NCBI RefSeq assembly: GCF_003952425.1
Contig: NZ_CP034449.1
Location: forward strand, 6,436,001 to 6,500,000
Length of the DNA: 64,000 nt
Source: Mesorhizobium sp. M2A.F.Ca.ET.046.03.2.1
GTDB taxonomy: Bacteria > Pseudomonadota > Alphaproteobacteria > Rhizobiales > Rhizobiaceae
Reading direction: 5' to 3'
Part shown: positions 1 to 11,348 of the stretch, in pieces
How the letters are laid out: every line of letters begins with the position of its first letter
How positions within the stretch are numbered: the first letter of the stretch is position 1
The notes under the pieces: generated by a model
Database searches by the model: none
Told to the model about the DNA's origin: nothing
Seen by the model: only the letters and a program-made list of their open reading frames with translations
Position numbers and translations under genes: made by a program

Positions 1-2
1 GC

Positions 3-350
3 GACGAGTCCGCGGTCGGCATCAAGAACGTGACCATCAACGAGCCGCATTTCCAGGGCCATTTTCCGCAACAGCCGGTCATGCCCGGGGTGCTGATCAT
101 CGAGGCGATGGCCCAGACCGCCGGCGCGATCTGCATTCGCAGCCTCAACACGGAAAAGCCCTCACTGGTTTATTTCATGACCATCGACAATGCGAAATTC
201 CGCAAACCGGTGGTTCCGGGCGATCAGCTCAGGATCCACGTCAAGAAGATCAAAAAGCGCGGCAACCTGCTGAAATTCGCCTGCGAGGCGATGGTTGACG
301 GCGCGAAAGCCGCCGAGGCCGAGGTTTCGGCCATGATGGTCACCGGCTGA
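3..350 (+). CDS. fabZ: 3-hydroxyacyl-[ACP] dehydratase FabZ (5' end outside window)
   Basis: Dehydrates 3-hydroxyacyl-ACP in fatty acid elongation in the cytoplasm and so shares its substrate with LpxA. The reading frame is open from base 3, so the N-terminus is missing; 115 codons remain of a protein that is usually about 150 residues. The hot-dog fold active-site segment [12 protein letters not shown], with its catalytic His, is present, followed by EAMAQTAG on the central helix. It stops 9 bp before lpxA and is the first visible gene of the lipid A operon fabZ-lpxA-lpxI-lpxB. Identification is secure from motif and context. Confidence 0.95.
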   Translation, partial: DESAVGIKNVTINEPHFQGHFPQQPVMPGVLIIEAMAQTAGAICIRSLNTEKPSLVYFMTIDNAKFRKPVVPGDQLRIHVKKIKKRGNLLKFACEAMVDGAKAAEAEVSAMMVTG

Positions 351-359
351 CGGTTCGAA

Positions 360-1205
360 ATGCTCATGAAAGTCGAGACATTCATCCATCCTTCCTCGGT
401 CGTCGAAGAAGGAGCCCGGCTCGGCCAAGGTGTCCGCATCGGACCCTTTTGCCATATCAGCGCCGATTCAATCATCGGCGACCGCGTCGAGTTGGTCAGC
501 CATGTGTCGGTGATGGGCGCAACAACCATCGGAGCCGGAACGAAGGTCTATCCGATGGCGACGCTCGGCGCGCCGCCGCAGAACACCAAGCACAAGGGCG
601 GACGCACCACCCTGATTGTCGGTGAGAACTGCACCCTCCGCGAAGGCGTCACGATGCATGTCGGCACCGATTCCAGCCGCGGCGAGACGAGTGTCGGCGA
701 CAACGGCAATTTCCTTGCCTATGCCCACATCGCCCATGATTGCGTCGTCGGCAAGAACGCCACCTTCGCCAATGGCGCGACGCTCGGCGGCCATTGCGAG
801 ATAGGCGACAACGTCTATATCGGCGGGCTGACCGCCGTTCACCAGTTCGTGCGCATTGGCGACAACGCCTTCATCGGCGGCTGCTCTGCGGTTGTCGGCG
901 ATATCATTCCCTATGCGATCGCCGCCGGCAATCGCGCCAAGCTGCGCGGCCTGAACATCATCGGGCTCAAGCGCTCCGGCCTGCCGCGCTCGGAAATCTA
1001 CCTGCTGCGCAAGGTTTACCGGTCGATTTTCGACCGTTCCCGCAGCGTCGCGGAGAATATCGATCTCGCCAGGGCGGAATTCGGCTCCTCGTCTCCTGCC
1101 GCCACGAAGATGATCGACTTCATCGCCAGCGGCGGCAAGCGGCACTATGCGGTCCCGCCGCTGAAGGGTGGCGGCGACGATGACAGCGGCGATGACGAGG
1201 CCTGA
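360..1205 (+). CDS. lpxA: UDP-N-acetylglucosamine O-acyltransferase LpxA
   Basis: Transfers a 3-hydroxyacyl chain from ACP to UDP-GlcNAc, the first step of lipid A synthesis, in the cytoplasm. The 281 residues show hexapeptide repeats of a left-handed beta-helix (residues about 8-190), then an alpha-helical C-terminus. The catalytic segment AHIAHDC places the general-base His near residue 126, matching His125 of the E. coli enzyme. An alternative ATG lies two codons downstream at 366. It sits 9 bp after fabZ and its 3' end overlaps lpxI, so the two are probably translationally coupled. The acidic C-terminal tail (DDDSGDDEA) is an unremarkable extension. Confidence 0.96.
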   Translation: MLMKVETFIHPSSVVEEGARLGQGVRIGPFCHISADSIIGDRVELVSHVSVMGATTIGAGTKVYPMATLGAPPQNTKHKGGRTTLIVGENCTLREGVTMHVGTDSSRGETSVGDNGNFLAYAHIAHDCVVGKNATFANGATLGGHCEIGDNVYIGGLTAVHQFVRIGDNAFIGGCSAVVGDIIPYAIAAGNRAKLRGLNIIGLKRSGLPRSEIYLLRKVYRSIFDRSRSVAENIDLARAEFGSSSPAATKMIDFIASGGKRHYAVPPLKGGGDDDSGDDEA

Positions 1206-2100
1206 GCGCGCCGCATCAGGGTTTCAACTCGCGCCGGGCTCGAAGGTCGGCATTATTGCCGGCGGCGGCAGCCTGCCCGTCGAGGTCGCCGATGGCCTGG
1301 TCAAGCACGGTTTTGCGCCCTTCATCATCATTGCCGCTGGTGAGGTCGACCGCGAGGCGGACTTCGCGGCCTACGATCAGGAAAAACTCTCGCTGGAAGA
1401 CATCGGGCTGCTGTTTCCGTTGCTGAAGCGCCGGGGCATTACGCACCTTGTCCTTGCCGGCGAGATCAAGCGCAGACCGCGGCTGAGCAGGATAAAGCCG
1501 ACATTTGCGCTGCTGGCGATAATCCCCTCTGTGGTCAGGGCATTGCGACGCGGAGACGATGGCCTGCTGAAGATGTTGACCCAGACCCTCGAAACGCGTG
1601 GCGTCAAGGTCGTTGGCGCGCACGAGGTCGTTCCGGAACTGACGGCGGGCGAGGGCACATTGACAGCGGCCGGACCAAACCAGTCCGACTGGCGCGACAT
1701 CGAGGCCGCTCGCAAGGCGGCCAAGGCCATCGGCGCGCTCGATATCGGCCAGGCGGCGATTGCGATCGGAGGTCGCGCCGTGGCGCTGGAAGGCATTGAG
1801 GGCACAGCCGGTCTGCTCGACAGAATGCGGGATTTGCGCGGTCATGGAAGGCTGGCCGGCAAGGCGCGCGGCGTGCTGGTCAAATGCGCCAAGCCGGGTC
1901 AGGAATTGCGGGCCGACTTGCCCACCATTGGCCCGCAGACGGTTGAGGCCGCTCATGCGGCAGGCCTTGCCGGCATAGCCGTCGAGGCCGGCCGTTCGCT
2001 CATCCTTGAAGGCCCGACCACGCTTGCTCGCGCGAACGCCTTTGGCCTTTTCATCATCGGCCTGCCCGCGACGGAGCTTGCCAAACGGGGAGCCGGCTGA
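1180..2100 (+). CDS. lpxI: UDP-2,3-diacylglucosamine pyrophosphatase LpxI (DUF1009 family)
   Basis: Hydrolyses UDP-2,3-diacylglucosamine to lipid X and UMP. It is the alphaproteobacterial replacement for LpxH (known from Caulobacter). The N-terminal motif VGIIAGGGSLPVEVA and a long DUF1009 C-terminal domain are visible. The start is uncertain: in-frame GTG 1168, ATG 1180 and ATG 1192 all overlap the lpxA end. ATG 1180 is chosen because an AAGGG lies about 11 bases upstream. The stop overlaps the lpxB start by one base (TGATG), so coupling with lpxB is expected. Position between lpxA and lpxB supports the function. Confidence 0.9.
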   Translation: MTAAMTRPERAASGFQLAPGSKVGIIAGGGSLPVEVADGLVKHGFAPFIIIAAGEVDREADFAAYDQEKLSLEDIGLLFPLLKRRGITHLVLAGEIKRRPRLSRIKPTFALLAIIPSVVRALRRGDDGLLKMLTQTLETRGVKVVGAHEVVPELTAGEGTLTAAGPNQSDWRDIEAARKAAKAIGALDIGQAAIAIGGRAVALEGIEGTAGLLDRMRDLRGHGRLAGKARGVLVKCAKPGQELRADLPTIGPQTVEAAHAAGLAGIAVEAGRSLILEGPTTLARANAFGLFIIGLPATELAKRGAG

Positions 2101-3281
2101 TGGCCGCTGACAAGCCGATCAAGCTCGCGATCGTCGCCGGCGAGGAATCCGGCGATCTGCTCGGCGCCGACATCGTGCGGGCGCTCGAGCGTACGGCCGG
2201 CCGCAAGGTTCAGCTTGTCGGCATCGGCGGCCGGCATCTGCAGCAGCTGGGGCTGACGCCGTTGTTTGACGGCAGCGAGATCGCGCTGATGGGTTTCAGC
2301 GCGGTGTTGCGCGACCTGCCGCGGCTGATGCGCCGCATCAGCCAGACGGCGGCGACGATCGCGGCAGAGCGGCCCGACTGCCTCGTCACCATCGACAGTC
2401 CGGATTTTTCGCTGCGCGTGGCGAAGAAGGTCCGCGCAACGGCGCCGGCCATCCCGATCGTCCACTATGTCTGCCCGAGCGTATGGGCCTGGCGGCCGGG
2501 CAGGGCGGTGGCGATGAAGCCCTATGTCGACCATATCCTGTGCATCCTGCCGTTCGAGGTGAAGGCGCTTGCCCGTCTCGGCGGACCACCGGGCACTTAT
2601 GTCGGTCACCGGCTGACGCGGGATCCGGGCGTGCTTAGCGCCGCCAAGGCGCAGAGCCAGCCGCGCGACCTCTCCGACGACCGTGTCAAGACGGTGCTGG
2701 TGCTGCCCGGCTCGCGCCGCGGCGAGGTCCGCCGGCTGATGGAACCGTTCGGCAAGGCGATGTCGGCGCTGCGCCAACGCGGCCATCGCCTGCGCCTGCT
2801 GTTGCCGACGGTGCCGCATGTCACCGAGCTGGTGAAGGCCTCGGTCGCCAGTTGGGACGACAAGCCGGAAATCATCATCGAGCCGGAGCGCAAATGGCAG
2901 GCCTTCGGCAAGGCCGATGCGGCATTGATCGCGTCTGGAACGGTGTCGCTCGAGTTGGCGCTTGCAGGCGTTCCGATGGTTTCCTGCTATAAGCTGGACC
3001 CGATTGCGCGCCAGTTGCTGCAGCATATGGTGACGACCTGGTCGGCCCTGCTGCCCAACCTGATTTCCGACCGCACGCTGATTCCGGAATTCTACGACCA
3101 GTATGTACGGCCGGAAAACCTTGCCCGGCAACTTGAGGCCCTGTTTGCCGACACCGGCATGCGCGCCTGGCAAAAGGCGGGCTTTGCCGAAATTGCCCGC
3201 CGCATGGCGACTGAACGGCCCTCCGGCGATATCGCCGCGGAAGTTGCGATGGGGTGTATCAAGAGAGCGAATAGGGAGTAG
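2100..3281 (+). CDS. lpxB: Lipid-A-disaccharide synthase LpxB
   Basis: Condenses lipid X with UDP-2,3-diacylglucosamine to form the lipid A disaccharide at the inner face of the membrane; GT19 family, 393 residues, normal length. Visible features are the N-terminal AGEESGDLLGADIV, VCPSVWAWRPGR, the LPGSRRGEV segment and the nucleotide-binding ASGTVSLELAL. The start ATG overlaps the lpxI stop. The last codons (KRANRE) and the TAG stop lie inside the inverted repeat that follows, so the repeat has probably changed the native C-terminus slightly. Confidence 0.96.
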   Translation: MAADKPIKLAIVAGEESGDLLGADIVRALERTAGRKVQLVGIGGRHLQQLGLTPLFDGSEIALMGFSAVLRDLPRLMRRISQTAATIAAERPDCLVTIDSPDFSLRVAKKVRATAPAIPIVHYVCPSVWAWRPGRAVAMKPYVDHILCILPFEVKALARLGGPPGTYVGHRLTRDPGVLSAAKAQSQPRDLSDDRVKTVLVLPGSRRGEVRRLMEPFGKAMSALRQRGHRLRLLLPTVPHVTELVKASVASWDDKPEIIIEPERKWQAFGKADAALIASGTVSLELALAGVPMVSCYKLDPIARQLLQHMVTTWSALLPNLISDRTLIPEFYDQYVRPENLARQLEALFADTGMRAWQKAGFAEIARRMATERPSGDIAAEVAMGCIKRANRE

Positions 3282-3350
3282 CGAATAGCGAGTGGGGGCT
3301 ATCGGTTTGTCTTCTTCCCCTATTCGCTACTCGCTATCTCGCTATTCGCT
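3266..3350. repeat. Low-complexity inverted repeat between convergent lpxB and gltA
   Basis: Short iterations of GCGAATAG/GCGAGTAG form two nested arms: GAGTAGCGAATAG (3276-3288) pairs exactly with CTATTCGCTACTC (3320-3332), and AGCGAATAG (3266-3274) with CTATTCGCT (3342-3350). The arms could fold on either strand and act as a shared terminator for the convergent genes. A similar but not identical element separates the convergent pair at 22950-23018. Confidence 0.75.
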
Positions 3351-3353
3351 CAA

Positions 3354-4682
<1,329 letters not shown>

Positions 4683-4862
4683 TCTCAAACTCCCTTTGTA
4701 TCCTCATGCCGGCAAAGCAATTCCTGCAAACGACACGTCGAAGTCACCGGAATGCGCGAACTCGCCACCGCATTTTAGGAGGTGCGTGCCAATTGGGCCA
4801 AGGCCTAATGTTGCACTGCGAAACACACCTTTCAATGCCAATCTTCTTGGGCCAGTCCGCTC

Positions 4863-6287
4863 CTAATCGATTTGATCTCCAATGCGCGCCAGGCTTTCCT
4901 GGCGGCCCAGCACGGCCAGCACGTCGAACACGCCGGGCGATGTGCTGCGGCCGGTCAGCGCGGCTCGAAGTGGTTGGGCCACCGCGCCAAGCTTGTATCC
5001 GCCAGCCTGCGCGAACTCGCGGATCGAAGCCTCCGCCGAGGCGGCGCTCCACTCGCCCTGGACAGAAGACAACGCGCCATGCGCGCCGCGCAGAATCGCG
5101 CGCGCATCCGCGCTGAGCAAGCCCGCTGCCTTCTCGTCCAGGAGCAGTGGCCGCCCGGCAAACAGGAAAGCCGCGCCGTCCACCAGCTCCACCAGGGTCT
5201 TGGCCCGCTCCTTGAGGCCGGGCATAGCGGCAAGCAGCTGCGCCTTGCGCTTGTCATCGAGCTTTGCGGCGAGCGCCGGACCCCCTTCAAGATAGGGCAG
5301 AGTGGCGACGAAGATATCGAACAGCGCGCGATCGTCCATCTTGCGCATATGCACGCCGTTCAGCGCCTCGAGCTTGGCGAAGTCGAAGCGGGCAGCGCCC
5401 TTGTTGACGTCGCCGATGTCGAACCAGGCGATCATGTCCTCGATCGACATCACCTCGTCGTCGCCATGGCTCCAGCCGAGCCGCGCCAAATAGTTGAGCA
5501 AGGCTTCCGGCAAATAGCCCATGGCGCGATAGGCCTCGACGCCCAGCGCGCCGTGCCGCTTCGACAGCTTGGCGCCGTCGGCGCCGTGGATCAGCGGGAT
5601 ATGCGACATCGACGGCACCGCCCAGCCCATGGCGTTGTAGATCACGGTCTGGCGCGCGGCGTTGGTCAGGTGATCGTCGCCGCGGATGATGTGGGTGACG
5701 CCCATGTCGTGGTCGTCGACGACGACGGCATGCATGTAGGTCGGGTTGCCGTCCGAGCGCAGGATGATGAAGTCGTCGAGATCCTTGTTGGGAAAGCGCA
5801 CCTCTCCCTGCACGCGGTCATGGACGACCGTCTCGCCCTCGGTCGGCGCCTTGATGCGGATGGCGCCCTTGACGCCTGCCGGCGCCTCGGAGGGATCGCG
5901 GTCGCGCCACTGTCCGTTATAACGCGGCGGCAGGCCCTTGGCTCTCGCCGCCTCGCGCATCGCCTCCAGCTCCGCCGGCGTCTCATAGCTGTAATAGGCT
6001 TTGCCCAGGCGCACGAGCTCCTCGGCCACCTCGCGATGGCGCGGGGCGCGCTCGAACTGGGAGACGGCGTCGCCATCCCAGGAAAGGCCAAGCCAGGTCA
6101 ATCCGTCCAGAATGGCGGCCGTGGCGGCTTCGGTGGAGCGCTCGCGATCGGTGTCCTCGATACGCAAAAGCATCGTGCCGCCGGTGTGCTTGGCATAGAG
6201 CCAGTTGAACAGCGCCGTGCGCGCCCCGCCAATATGCAGGTAGCCTGTGGGCGAGGGGGCAAAACGGGTGACGACCTTGTCGGACAT
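4863..6287 (-). CDS. gltX: Glutamyl-tRNA synthetase GltX
   Basis: Charges tRNA-Glu with glutamate; class I synthetase. The 474 residues carry the HIGH-type motif [13 protein letters not shown] near residue 18 and the KMSKS-type motif AKLSKRHGA, with the usual anticodon-binding C-terminal half. The frame stays open upstream to 6353, but ATG 6287 ([15 protein letters not shown]) matches the family start. It is divergent from comEC, with about 100 bp between. Many alphaproteobacteria have two GltX-like genes; I cannot tell from the window whether a second copy exists. Confidence 0.96.
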   Translation of the reverse strand: MSDKVVTRFAPSPTGYLHIGGARTALFNWLYAKHTGGTMLLRIEDTDRERSTEAATAAILDGLTWLGLSWDGDAVSQFERAPRHREVAEELVRLGKAYYSYETPAELEAMREAARAKGLPPRYNGQWRDRDPSEAPAGVKGAIRIKAPTEGETVVHDRVQGEVRFPNKDLDDFIILRSDGNPTYMHAVVVDDHDMGVTHIIRGDDHLTNAARQTVIYNAMGWAVPSMSHIPLIHGADGAKLSKRHGALGVEAYRAMGYLPEALLNYLARLGWSHGDDEVMSIEDMIAWFDIGDVNKGAARFDFAKLEALNGVHMRKMDDRALFDIFVATLPYLEGGPALAAKLDDKRKAQLLAAMPGLKERAKTLVELVDGAAFLFAGRPLLLDEKAAGLLSADARAILRGAHGALSSVQGEWSAASAEASIREFAQAGGYKLGAVAQPLRAALTGRSTSPGVFDVLAVLGRQESLARIGDQID

Positions 6288-6390
6288 GGAACTCTCGAAG
6301 AAGCGCGCTGAGACGGCATATTTCGCGCGGGCTTTCGCGCTTTGCGCGTTCATGTAGCATAGGCGGTCTGGGGCGCAAGGGGCAGACCCG

Positions 6391-8859
6391 ATGGCTGGAC
6401 GTGGCCGGGGTACGGAGGAGGGCGGGGAAACGACAGCTGGCGTCAGCGAGCGCCTGATGTTTGCCCATGCCGAGCCCCAAGAGGCGCCGCCGATTCAGCT
6501 TCCGCAGCCGCGCGCACCAGCCGAGCATCTGCCTGATGGCCACGGCGCAGTACTGCCGGTCTCGCCAACAGCCGGCGGCGGCCGGATCCGCAAACAGCTC
6601 GGCAGCGTTTCGCTTCCCGCGCTGCGGCGAAGCGTTGCGGTCGCTGCCAGCACCGAGATCGACCGGGGCGTCGGCTTTCTGCTGGTGCCGGTGTTCCTGG
6701 CCGCCGGCGTCATCTATTACTTCTCGCTGAGCACCGAGCCTGATCTCTACAGGCCGCTTGCGGCGGTGGCGCTGATGGCTGTCTGCGCGGCGGTGTCGCG
6801 CTCCTGGCAGAAAACGCACCTTGTCTTCATGGCATCGCTTTTCTGCGCGCTCGGCTTCCTCTCGGCCAAGGTGGAGACCTGGCGGATGGCGACCCCGATG
6901 CTGGGGTCCGAAATCCAGACCCGGCTGACCGGCCGCCTGGTCACCGCCGAAGCGATGGCCAATGGCCGTGTGCGGCTGACCATCGATCTCATGTCCACCG
7001 AGCACCCGACGCTGCGCTACGCGCCGGACCGCGTTCGGCTGTCGGCGCGCAGGATCCCGTCCGGCATGACGGCAGGGTCGATGCTGACCGGCTATGCCAA
7101 GCTGCTGCCGCCGACCGGTCCGGTACGCCCGGACAGCTATGACTTTTCCTTCGACAGCTACTTTAGCGGCATCGGCGGCAGCGGCTTTTTCCTGGGCGAT
7201 CCAAAGCTGTTGGCTCCGGCTTCGACTGCGCCAACGGGGGCACCCTTCGGCGCGCGCATTGCGTCGGCCGTGGAAAACGCGCGCGAAGGGATCGCCGACC
7301 ACATCCGGAGCAGCATTGGCGGGTCCGAAGGCGAGATCGCGGCGGCGCTGATCGTCGGCGTGCGCGCCGGCATTCCGGAAGCGATCAACGAGTCGATGCG
7401 ACGGACCGGCATCTATCACATCATATCGATCTCCGGCCTGCACATGGCGCTGGTGGCCGGCACGATCATGTTCCTGCTGCGCGGCGCCTTCGCGTTGTTT
7501 CCGGATTTCTCGTCCCGCCGCCCGGTGAAGAAATACGCCGCGGCGATCGCGCTGGCCTCGATCGCCGCTTACCTCGTCATCTCCGGCATCGTGGTGGCGG
7601 CCGAGCGAAGCTTCATCATGCTTGCGGTTATGCTTGTAGCGGTGCTCTTCGACCGCGCGGCTTTGACGATGCGCAACCTGGCAATCTCGGCGATTGCCGT
7701 CATCCTTGTCTCGCCACATGAAGTGGTCGGCCCGAGCTTCCAGATGTCCTTCGCCGCCACCGCGGCCCTGGTCGGCGCCTATGCCGGCTTTGCCGATTAT
7801 CGCGCCGGCAAAACGACCGCGCCGCCGGTGAAGCGTTCGTTCCTGAAGTTCCTGTCGCGAAAACTAGCGGTTGGCGTGGGCGGCGCCGCTGTGACCTCGC
7901 TCATCGCCGGCAGCGCGACATTGCTGTTTGCGATCTGGCATTTTCAGCGCGTGTCGCCGCTCAGCCTGCTCGCCAATCTGGCGGTCATGCCGATCGTCTC
8001 GCTGATTGTCATGCCGTTCGCCGTGTTGAGCGCGCTCGCCATGCCGTTCGGCTTCGACGGTCCCTTCCTCTATGTGATGGGCAAGGGCCTGACAGCGATG
8101 ATCGCCATTTCGGCATGGATTTCCGACCGCTCGCCAGTCGATGCAGTGGGATTGATCTCGATCCAGTCGGTGCTGCTGGCGACAATCGCGCTCGTCATCG
8201 CGACCATGGCCACCACCTGGCTGAGGCTCGCCGCTGTGCCCTTCGCGCTCGCCGCGCTGTTGGCGATCCCGCATGTGCGCACGCCGGATGTGCTGATCTC
8301 GGAGGACGCGCATCTCGTGGCGATGCCGATCGGTGGCGGCGAGCTTGCCGTCAACCGCGAACGCTCCAACGAGTTCACCACCGACAACTGGAAGCGGGCG
8401 CTGAAGGCCGAGGCCATCGTGCCGCCCGAGACATTTGCCAAGGATGCGCTCGATATCGCCGACCCGGTCGACCTGCCGCCCGGCTCGCCCTTCTATTGCA
8501 CCGGCGACCTCTGCATTGGCCGGCATCCGTCCGGCGCGATCGTCGCGCTCGCCGAAAACCGCGACAGCGCACGGCCCGCCTGCGGCTTTGCCGATCTCAT
8601 CGTCATCAACGATGCGACGGCCTACAATCCCTGCTGGGATGAGCGCGTGCTTGTCGTCACCAAGCGCCAACTGGCGCGTGACGGCAGTGCCGCCGTCTTC
8701 TTCGATCCGCAATCGGCAACCGCGCGAGCAGCCATCCAATATGCCGTCGAGCAGCCTTACCGGCCCTGGCACGAGCAGCGGAAGTACACTCGCGAGGCGA
8801 GGGGACTGGCGCCTTACGAAAAGCCAGAGAGGGCCAAGTCCTCGCAGCCGGATCAGTAG
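6391..8859 (+). CDS. ComEC/Rec2-family membrane protein
   Basis: Polytopic inner-membrane protein of the DNA-uptake channel family, 822 residues. A hydrophilic N-terminus of about 95 residues precedes two to three membrane segments. A DUF4131-like periplasmic region with [12 protein letters not shown] follows, then the Competence domain with [14 protein letters not shown] (about residue 345) and a run of membrane segments to about residue 620. The last 200 residues are soluble and lack the HxHxDH metal motif of the beta-lactamase-like nuclease domain of full-length ComEC. A role in natural transformation is family inference only. Its last 7 bases overlap the convergent lexA 3' end. Confidence 0.85.
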   Translation: MAGRGRGTEEGGETTAGVSERLMFAHAEPQEAPPIQLPQPRAPAEHLPDGHGAVLPVSPTAGGGRIRKQLGSVSLPALRRSVAVAASTEIDRGVGFLLVPVFLAAGVIYYFSLSTEPDLYRPLAAVALMAVCAAVSRSWQKTHLVFMASLFCALGFLSAKVETWRMATPMLGSEIQTRLTGRLVTAEAMANGRVRLTIDLMSTEHPTLRYAPDRVRLSARRIPSGMTAGSMLTGYAKLLPPTGPVRPDSYDFSFDSYFSGIGGSGFFLGDPKLLAPASTAPTGAPFGARIASAVENAREGIADHIRSSIGGSEGEIAAALIVGVRAGIPEAINESMRRTGIYHIISISGLHMALVAGTIMFLLRGAFALFPDFSSRRPVKKYAAAIALASIAAYLVISGIVVAAERSFIMLAVMLVAVLFDRAALTMRNLAISAIAVILVSPHEVVGPSFQMSFAATAALVGAYAGFADYRAGKTTAPPVKRSFLKFLSRKLAVGVGGAAVTSLIAGSATLLFAIWHFQRVSPLSLLANLAVMPIVSLIVMPFAVLSALAMPFGFDGPFLYVMGKGLTAMIAISAWISDRSPVDAVGLISIQSVLLATIALVIATMATTWLRLAAVPFALAALLAIPHVRTPDVLISEDAHLVAMPIGGGELAVNRERSNEFTTDNWKRALKAEAIVPPETFAKDALDIADPVDLPPGSPFYCTGDLCIGRHPSGAIVALAENRDSARPACGFADLIVINDATAYNPCWDERVLVVTKRQLARDGSAAVFFDPQSATARAAIQYAVEQPYRPWHEQRKYTREARGLAPYEKPERAKSSQPDQ

Positions 8860-9587
8860 CGCCTGATCAGCCCGACGAGCTTGCCCTGCACCTTGACCCG
8901 ATCCGGCCCGAAGATGCGGGTTTCGTAGGCCGGGTTGGCGGCCTCCAACGCGATCGAGGCGCCCTTGCGGCGGAAGCGCTTGAGTGTCGCTTCCTCATCG
9001 TCGACGAGCGCCACCACGATCTCGCCCGGGCTCGCCGTGCTGGCGTTACGGATGATGACGGTGTCGCCGTCGAAGATGCCGGCCTCGATCATCGAGTCGC
9101 CCTTGACCTCCAGCGCATAGTGCTCGCCGCCCATGATCATGTCCGGCGGGACCGAGATCGAATGCGTCTGGTGCTGGATGGCGTCGATTGGCACACCGGC
9201 GGCGATGCGGCCCATCACCGGAATGGACACGGCCGAAGCGGCGTCGTCATCATTGCTGGGTGTCGGCGTACGCGAGGGCGCTGCCGGCTTGACCTGTCGG
9301 CTTAGATTGCCCTGGCCGCCCTGGATGACGCTTGGCGAAAATTTCTTCGCGGCATTCAGGCCGGGAGCGATCGAGTCGGGCAGGCGCAAGACCTCCAGCG
9401 CGCGCGCCCGGTTCGGTAGCCGGCGAATGAAGCCGCGTTCTTCCAGCGCCGTGATCAGCCGATGGATGCCGGACTTTGAGGCGAGGTCGAGCGCTTCCTT
9501 CATCTCGTCGAAGGATGGAGGGATCCCGCTCTCCTTCAGGCGTTCATGGATGAACATCAGGAGTTCATGTTGTTTGCGCGTCAGCAT
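8853..9587 (-). CDS. lexA: SOS repressor LexA
   Basis: Represses DNA-damage genes until RecA filaments trigger self-cleavage. The 244 residues hold an N-terminal winged helix ([17 protein letters not shown]), a flexible linker of about 30 residues, the Ala-Gly cleavage site in [11 protein letters not shown], the catalytic Ser in [13 protein letters not shown] and the catalytic Lys in EATLKRF. A GTTC-N7-GTTC box 63 bp upstream of the start indicates autoregulation. It is convergent with comEC, overlapping by 7 bp. Confidence 0.97.
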   Translation of the reverse strand: MLTRKQHELLMFIHERLKESGIPPSFDEMKEALDLASKSGIHRLITALEERGFIRRLPNRARALEVLRLPDSIAPGLNAAKKFSPSVIQGGQGNLSRQVKPAAPSRTPTPSNDDDAASAVSIPVMGRIAAGVPIDAIQHQTHSISVPPDMIMGGEHYALEVKGDSMIEAGIFDGDTVIIRNASTASPGEIVVALVDDEEATLKRFRRKGASIALEAANPAYETRIFGPDRVKVQGKLVGLIRRY

Positions 9588-10041
9588 TGGCGGCCCCCAC
9601 GGGTTCCGAAACCAGAATCAGAAAAACAAACCCAGAACAAACACTATCTGTTCCAGTTGTGTTCCGCAACCGTTTAAAGTTTAATGAATTTCTTAAGGCG
9701 GGCGAAAGAATGTTGCATCCGACGGTGCCTGGCCGCCACCGGTTGGGCTGTGTCATTTATTCCGCTCGATTTTGCAATTCTCCTTATGCTGAAATTGAGA
9801 GGCGACATCGTCGCGGAGGTGCTGAAGGGATCCAGTCAGCTGACCCAACCATGTACCGTAACGTGAACGAAACGAACTCAAAATGCCAACCTTGGCGACG
9901 ATTCCGATCCTCAGCCTTTGCCGTCTATGGACCAGCTAATATAGGACAGAAGGTTCTTGCCGGGTTGCGGACGGTGATGGGACAACCGCCTTGGTCGCCG
10001 GAGGGATGTAGCGGCCTGGGTCGAAATGGAGGCGGTAGCAC
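9588..10041. other. lexA/kynU divergent promoter region
   Basis: A 454-bp non-coding stretch. The lexA side holds the SOS box (9650-9664). The rest is AT-richer than its surroundings (for example 9675-9700). No convincing gene or RNA was seen. A good ribosome-binding GGAGG (10028-10032) precedes kynU. Confidence 0.6.
9650..9664. promoter_or_regulatory. LexA (SOS) box
   Basis: GTTC, seven bases, GTTC: the direct-repeat SOS box characteristic of alphaproteobacteria. It lies 63 bp upstream of the lexA start. An additional GAAC at 9635-9638 faces the first GTTC and may extend the site. Confidence 0.88.
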
Positions 10042-11289
10042 ATGAGGGGAATTCCCGATCTTGCCGAGGTCGAGGCGATGGACGCTGCGGACCCGCTGCG
10101 CCCCTTGCGCGATCGCTTTGTTCTGCCGGAAGGGGTGATATACCTTGATGGCAATTCACTGGGCGCCGCTTCGATCAATGTCTTCAACGAGATCGAGACG
10201 GCCGCGAAGCAGGAATGGGCGCAGGATATCATCCGTGCCTGGAACACCGCCGGCTGGTTCGACATGCCTGTCCAGCTGGGCGACCGGCTCGGGCGTCTGA
10301 TCGGCGCCGCGCCTGGCCAGACGGTGGTATGCGACACCACCTCGATCAACATCTACAAGGTCCTGCATGCGGCGCTCGCGATGCGACCCGACCGCTCGGT
10401 GATCGTTGCCGAAGGCGACAGCTTTCCGACCGACCTCTACATGGCGGAGGGGGTGTCCTCGACGCGGCCCGGCGCGGTGCTGCGGCTCGAGGGCGTCGAT
10501 GCGCCGACGATCGAGGAACTGATCGACGACCGTGTCGCGGTCATCCTGGTCAACCACGTCAATTACAAGTCCGGCCGGTTGCGCGATATGGCGGCCCTGA
10601 CCCGCAAGGCCCATGACGCCGGCGCGCTGATCGTCTGGGACCTCTGCCACACGGCCGGCGCCCTGCCGGTGGATCTCGACGGCTCGAATGCCGATTTCGC
10701 GATCGGCTGCACCTACAAATATCTCAATGGCGGACCGGGCGCGCCTGCCTTCATCTATGCCGCCACCCGCCATCATCACGACATCAGCCAGCCGCTCAGC
10801 GGCTGGTGGGGCCATGCCCGACCGTTCGCGTTCGAGCAGGGTTATGCCGCCGGCACGGGCATCCGGCGATTCCTGTGCGGAACGCAGCCGATGCTGTCGA
10901 TGCGGGCGCTGAAAGGTTCGCTGGATCTCTGGGACGAAGTCGACATGACTGCCGTGCGCGAGAAGAGCGTCGCGCTGACGGATCTGTTCATCCGCCTTGT
11001 CGAAGCTCGATGCGGCGCGTTCGGTCTCGAGCTAGAAAGCCCGCGCAACGGCGCCGAGCGCGGCAGCCAGGTGTCGTTCGCCCATCCACATGGCTACCAG
11101 GTGATGCGCGCCTTGATCGAGCGCGGCGTGATCGGCGATTTCCGCGCGCCGTCGACCGTTCGCTTCGGCTTCACGCCACTCTATGTCGGCTACCGGGATG
11201 TCTGGGCCGCCGTCGAGGTGCTGGAAGACATCCTGCGCACGAGCGCCTGGCAGGAGGCGCGCTATGCGATCAAGGAGGCCGTCACCTGA
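10042..11289 (+). CDS. kynU: Kynureninase
   Basis: PLP enzyme that cleaves kynurenine to anthranilate and alanine in tryptophan breakdown. The 415 residues show the N-terminal VIYLDGNSLGA, the cofactor region VIVWDLCHTAGALPVDLD-type segment near residue 200 and the PLP-lysine stretch CTYKYLNGGPGAPAF. A GGAGG 9 bases before the ATG supports the start. The next gene is a formamidase-like hydrolase, giving two consecutive steps of the kynurenine pathway; tryptophan dioxygenase is not in the window. The pair sits on the plus strand between minus-strand lexA and moeA. Confidence 0.95.
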   Translation: MRGIPDLAEVEAMDAADPLRPLRDRFVLPEGVIYLDGNSLGAASINVFNEIETAAKQEWAQDIIRAWNTAGWFDMPVQLGDRLGRLIGAAPGQTVVCDTTSINIYKVLHAALAMRPDRSVIVAEGDSFPTDLYMAEGVSSTRPGAVLRLEGVDAPTIEELIDDRVAVILVNHVNYKSGRLRDMAALTRKAHDAGALIVWDLCHTAGALPVDLDGSNADFAIGCTYKYLNGGPGAPAFIYAATRHHHDISQPLSGWWGHARPFAFEQGYAAGTGIRRFLCGTQPMLSMRALKGSLDLWDEVDMTAVREKSVALTDLFIRLVEARCGAFGLELESPRNGAERGSQVSFAHPHGYQVMRALIERGVIGDFRAPSTVRFGFTPLYVGYRDVWAAVEVLEDILRTSAWQEARYAIKEAVT

Positions 11290-11348
11290 CTTCGAATGGC
11301 ATGCCGAACAAAGACAACTCGAAATCGATCAGATCGCAGGAGGGGCCG

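Noticed and set aside
5983..7719. A 578-codon minus-strand open frame over gltX and comEC
   Set aside because: Composition is a charged low-complexity shadow with no domain; both strands are explained by gltX and comEC.
9684..9866. A 60-codon plus-strand frame between lexA and kynU
   Set aside because: No ribosome site, no recognisable domain, and it lies in the divergent promoter region.
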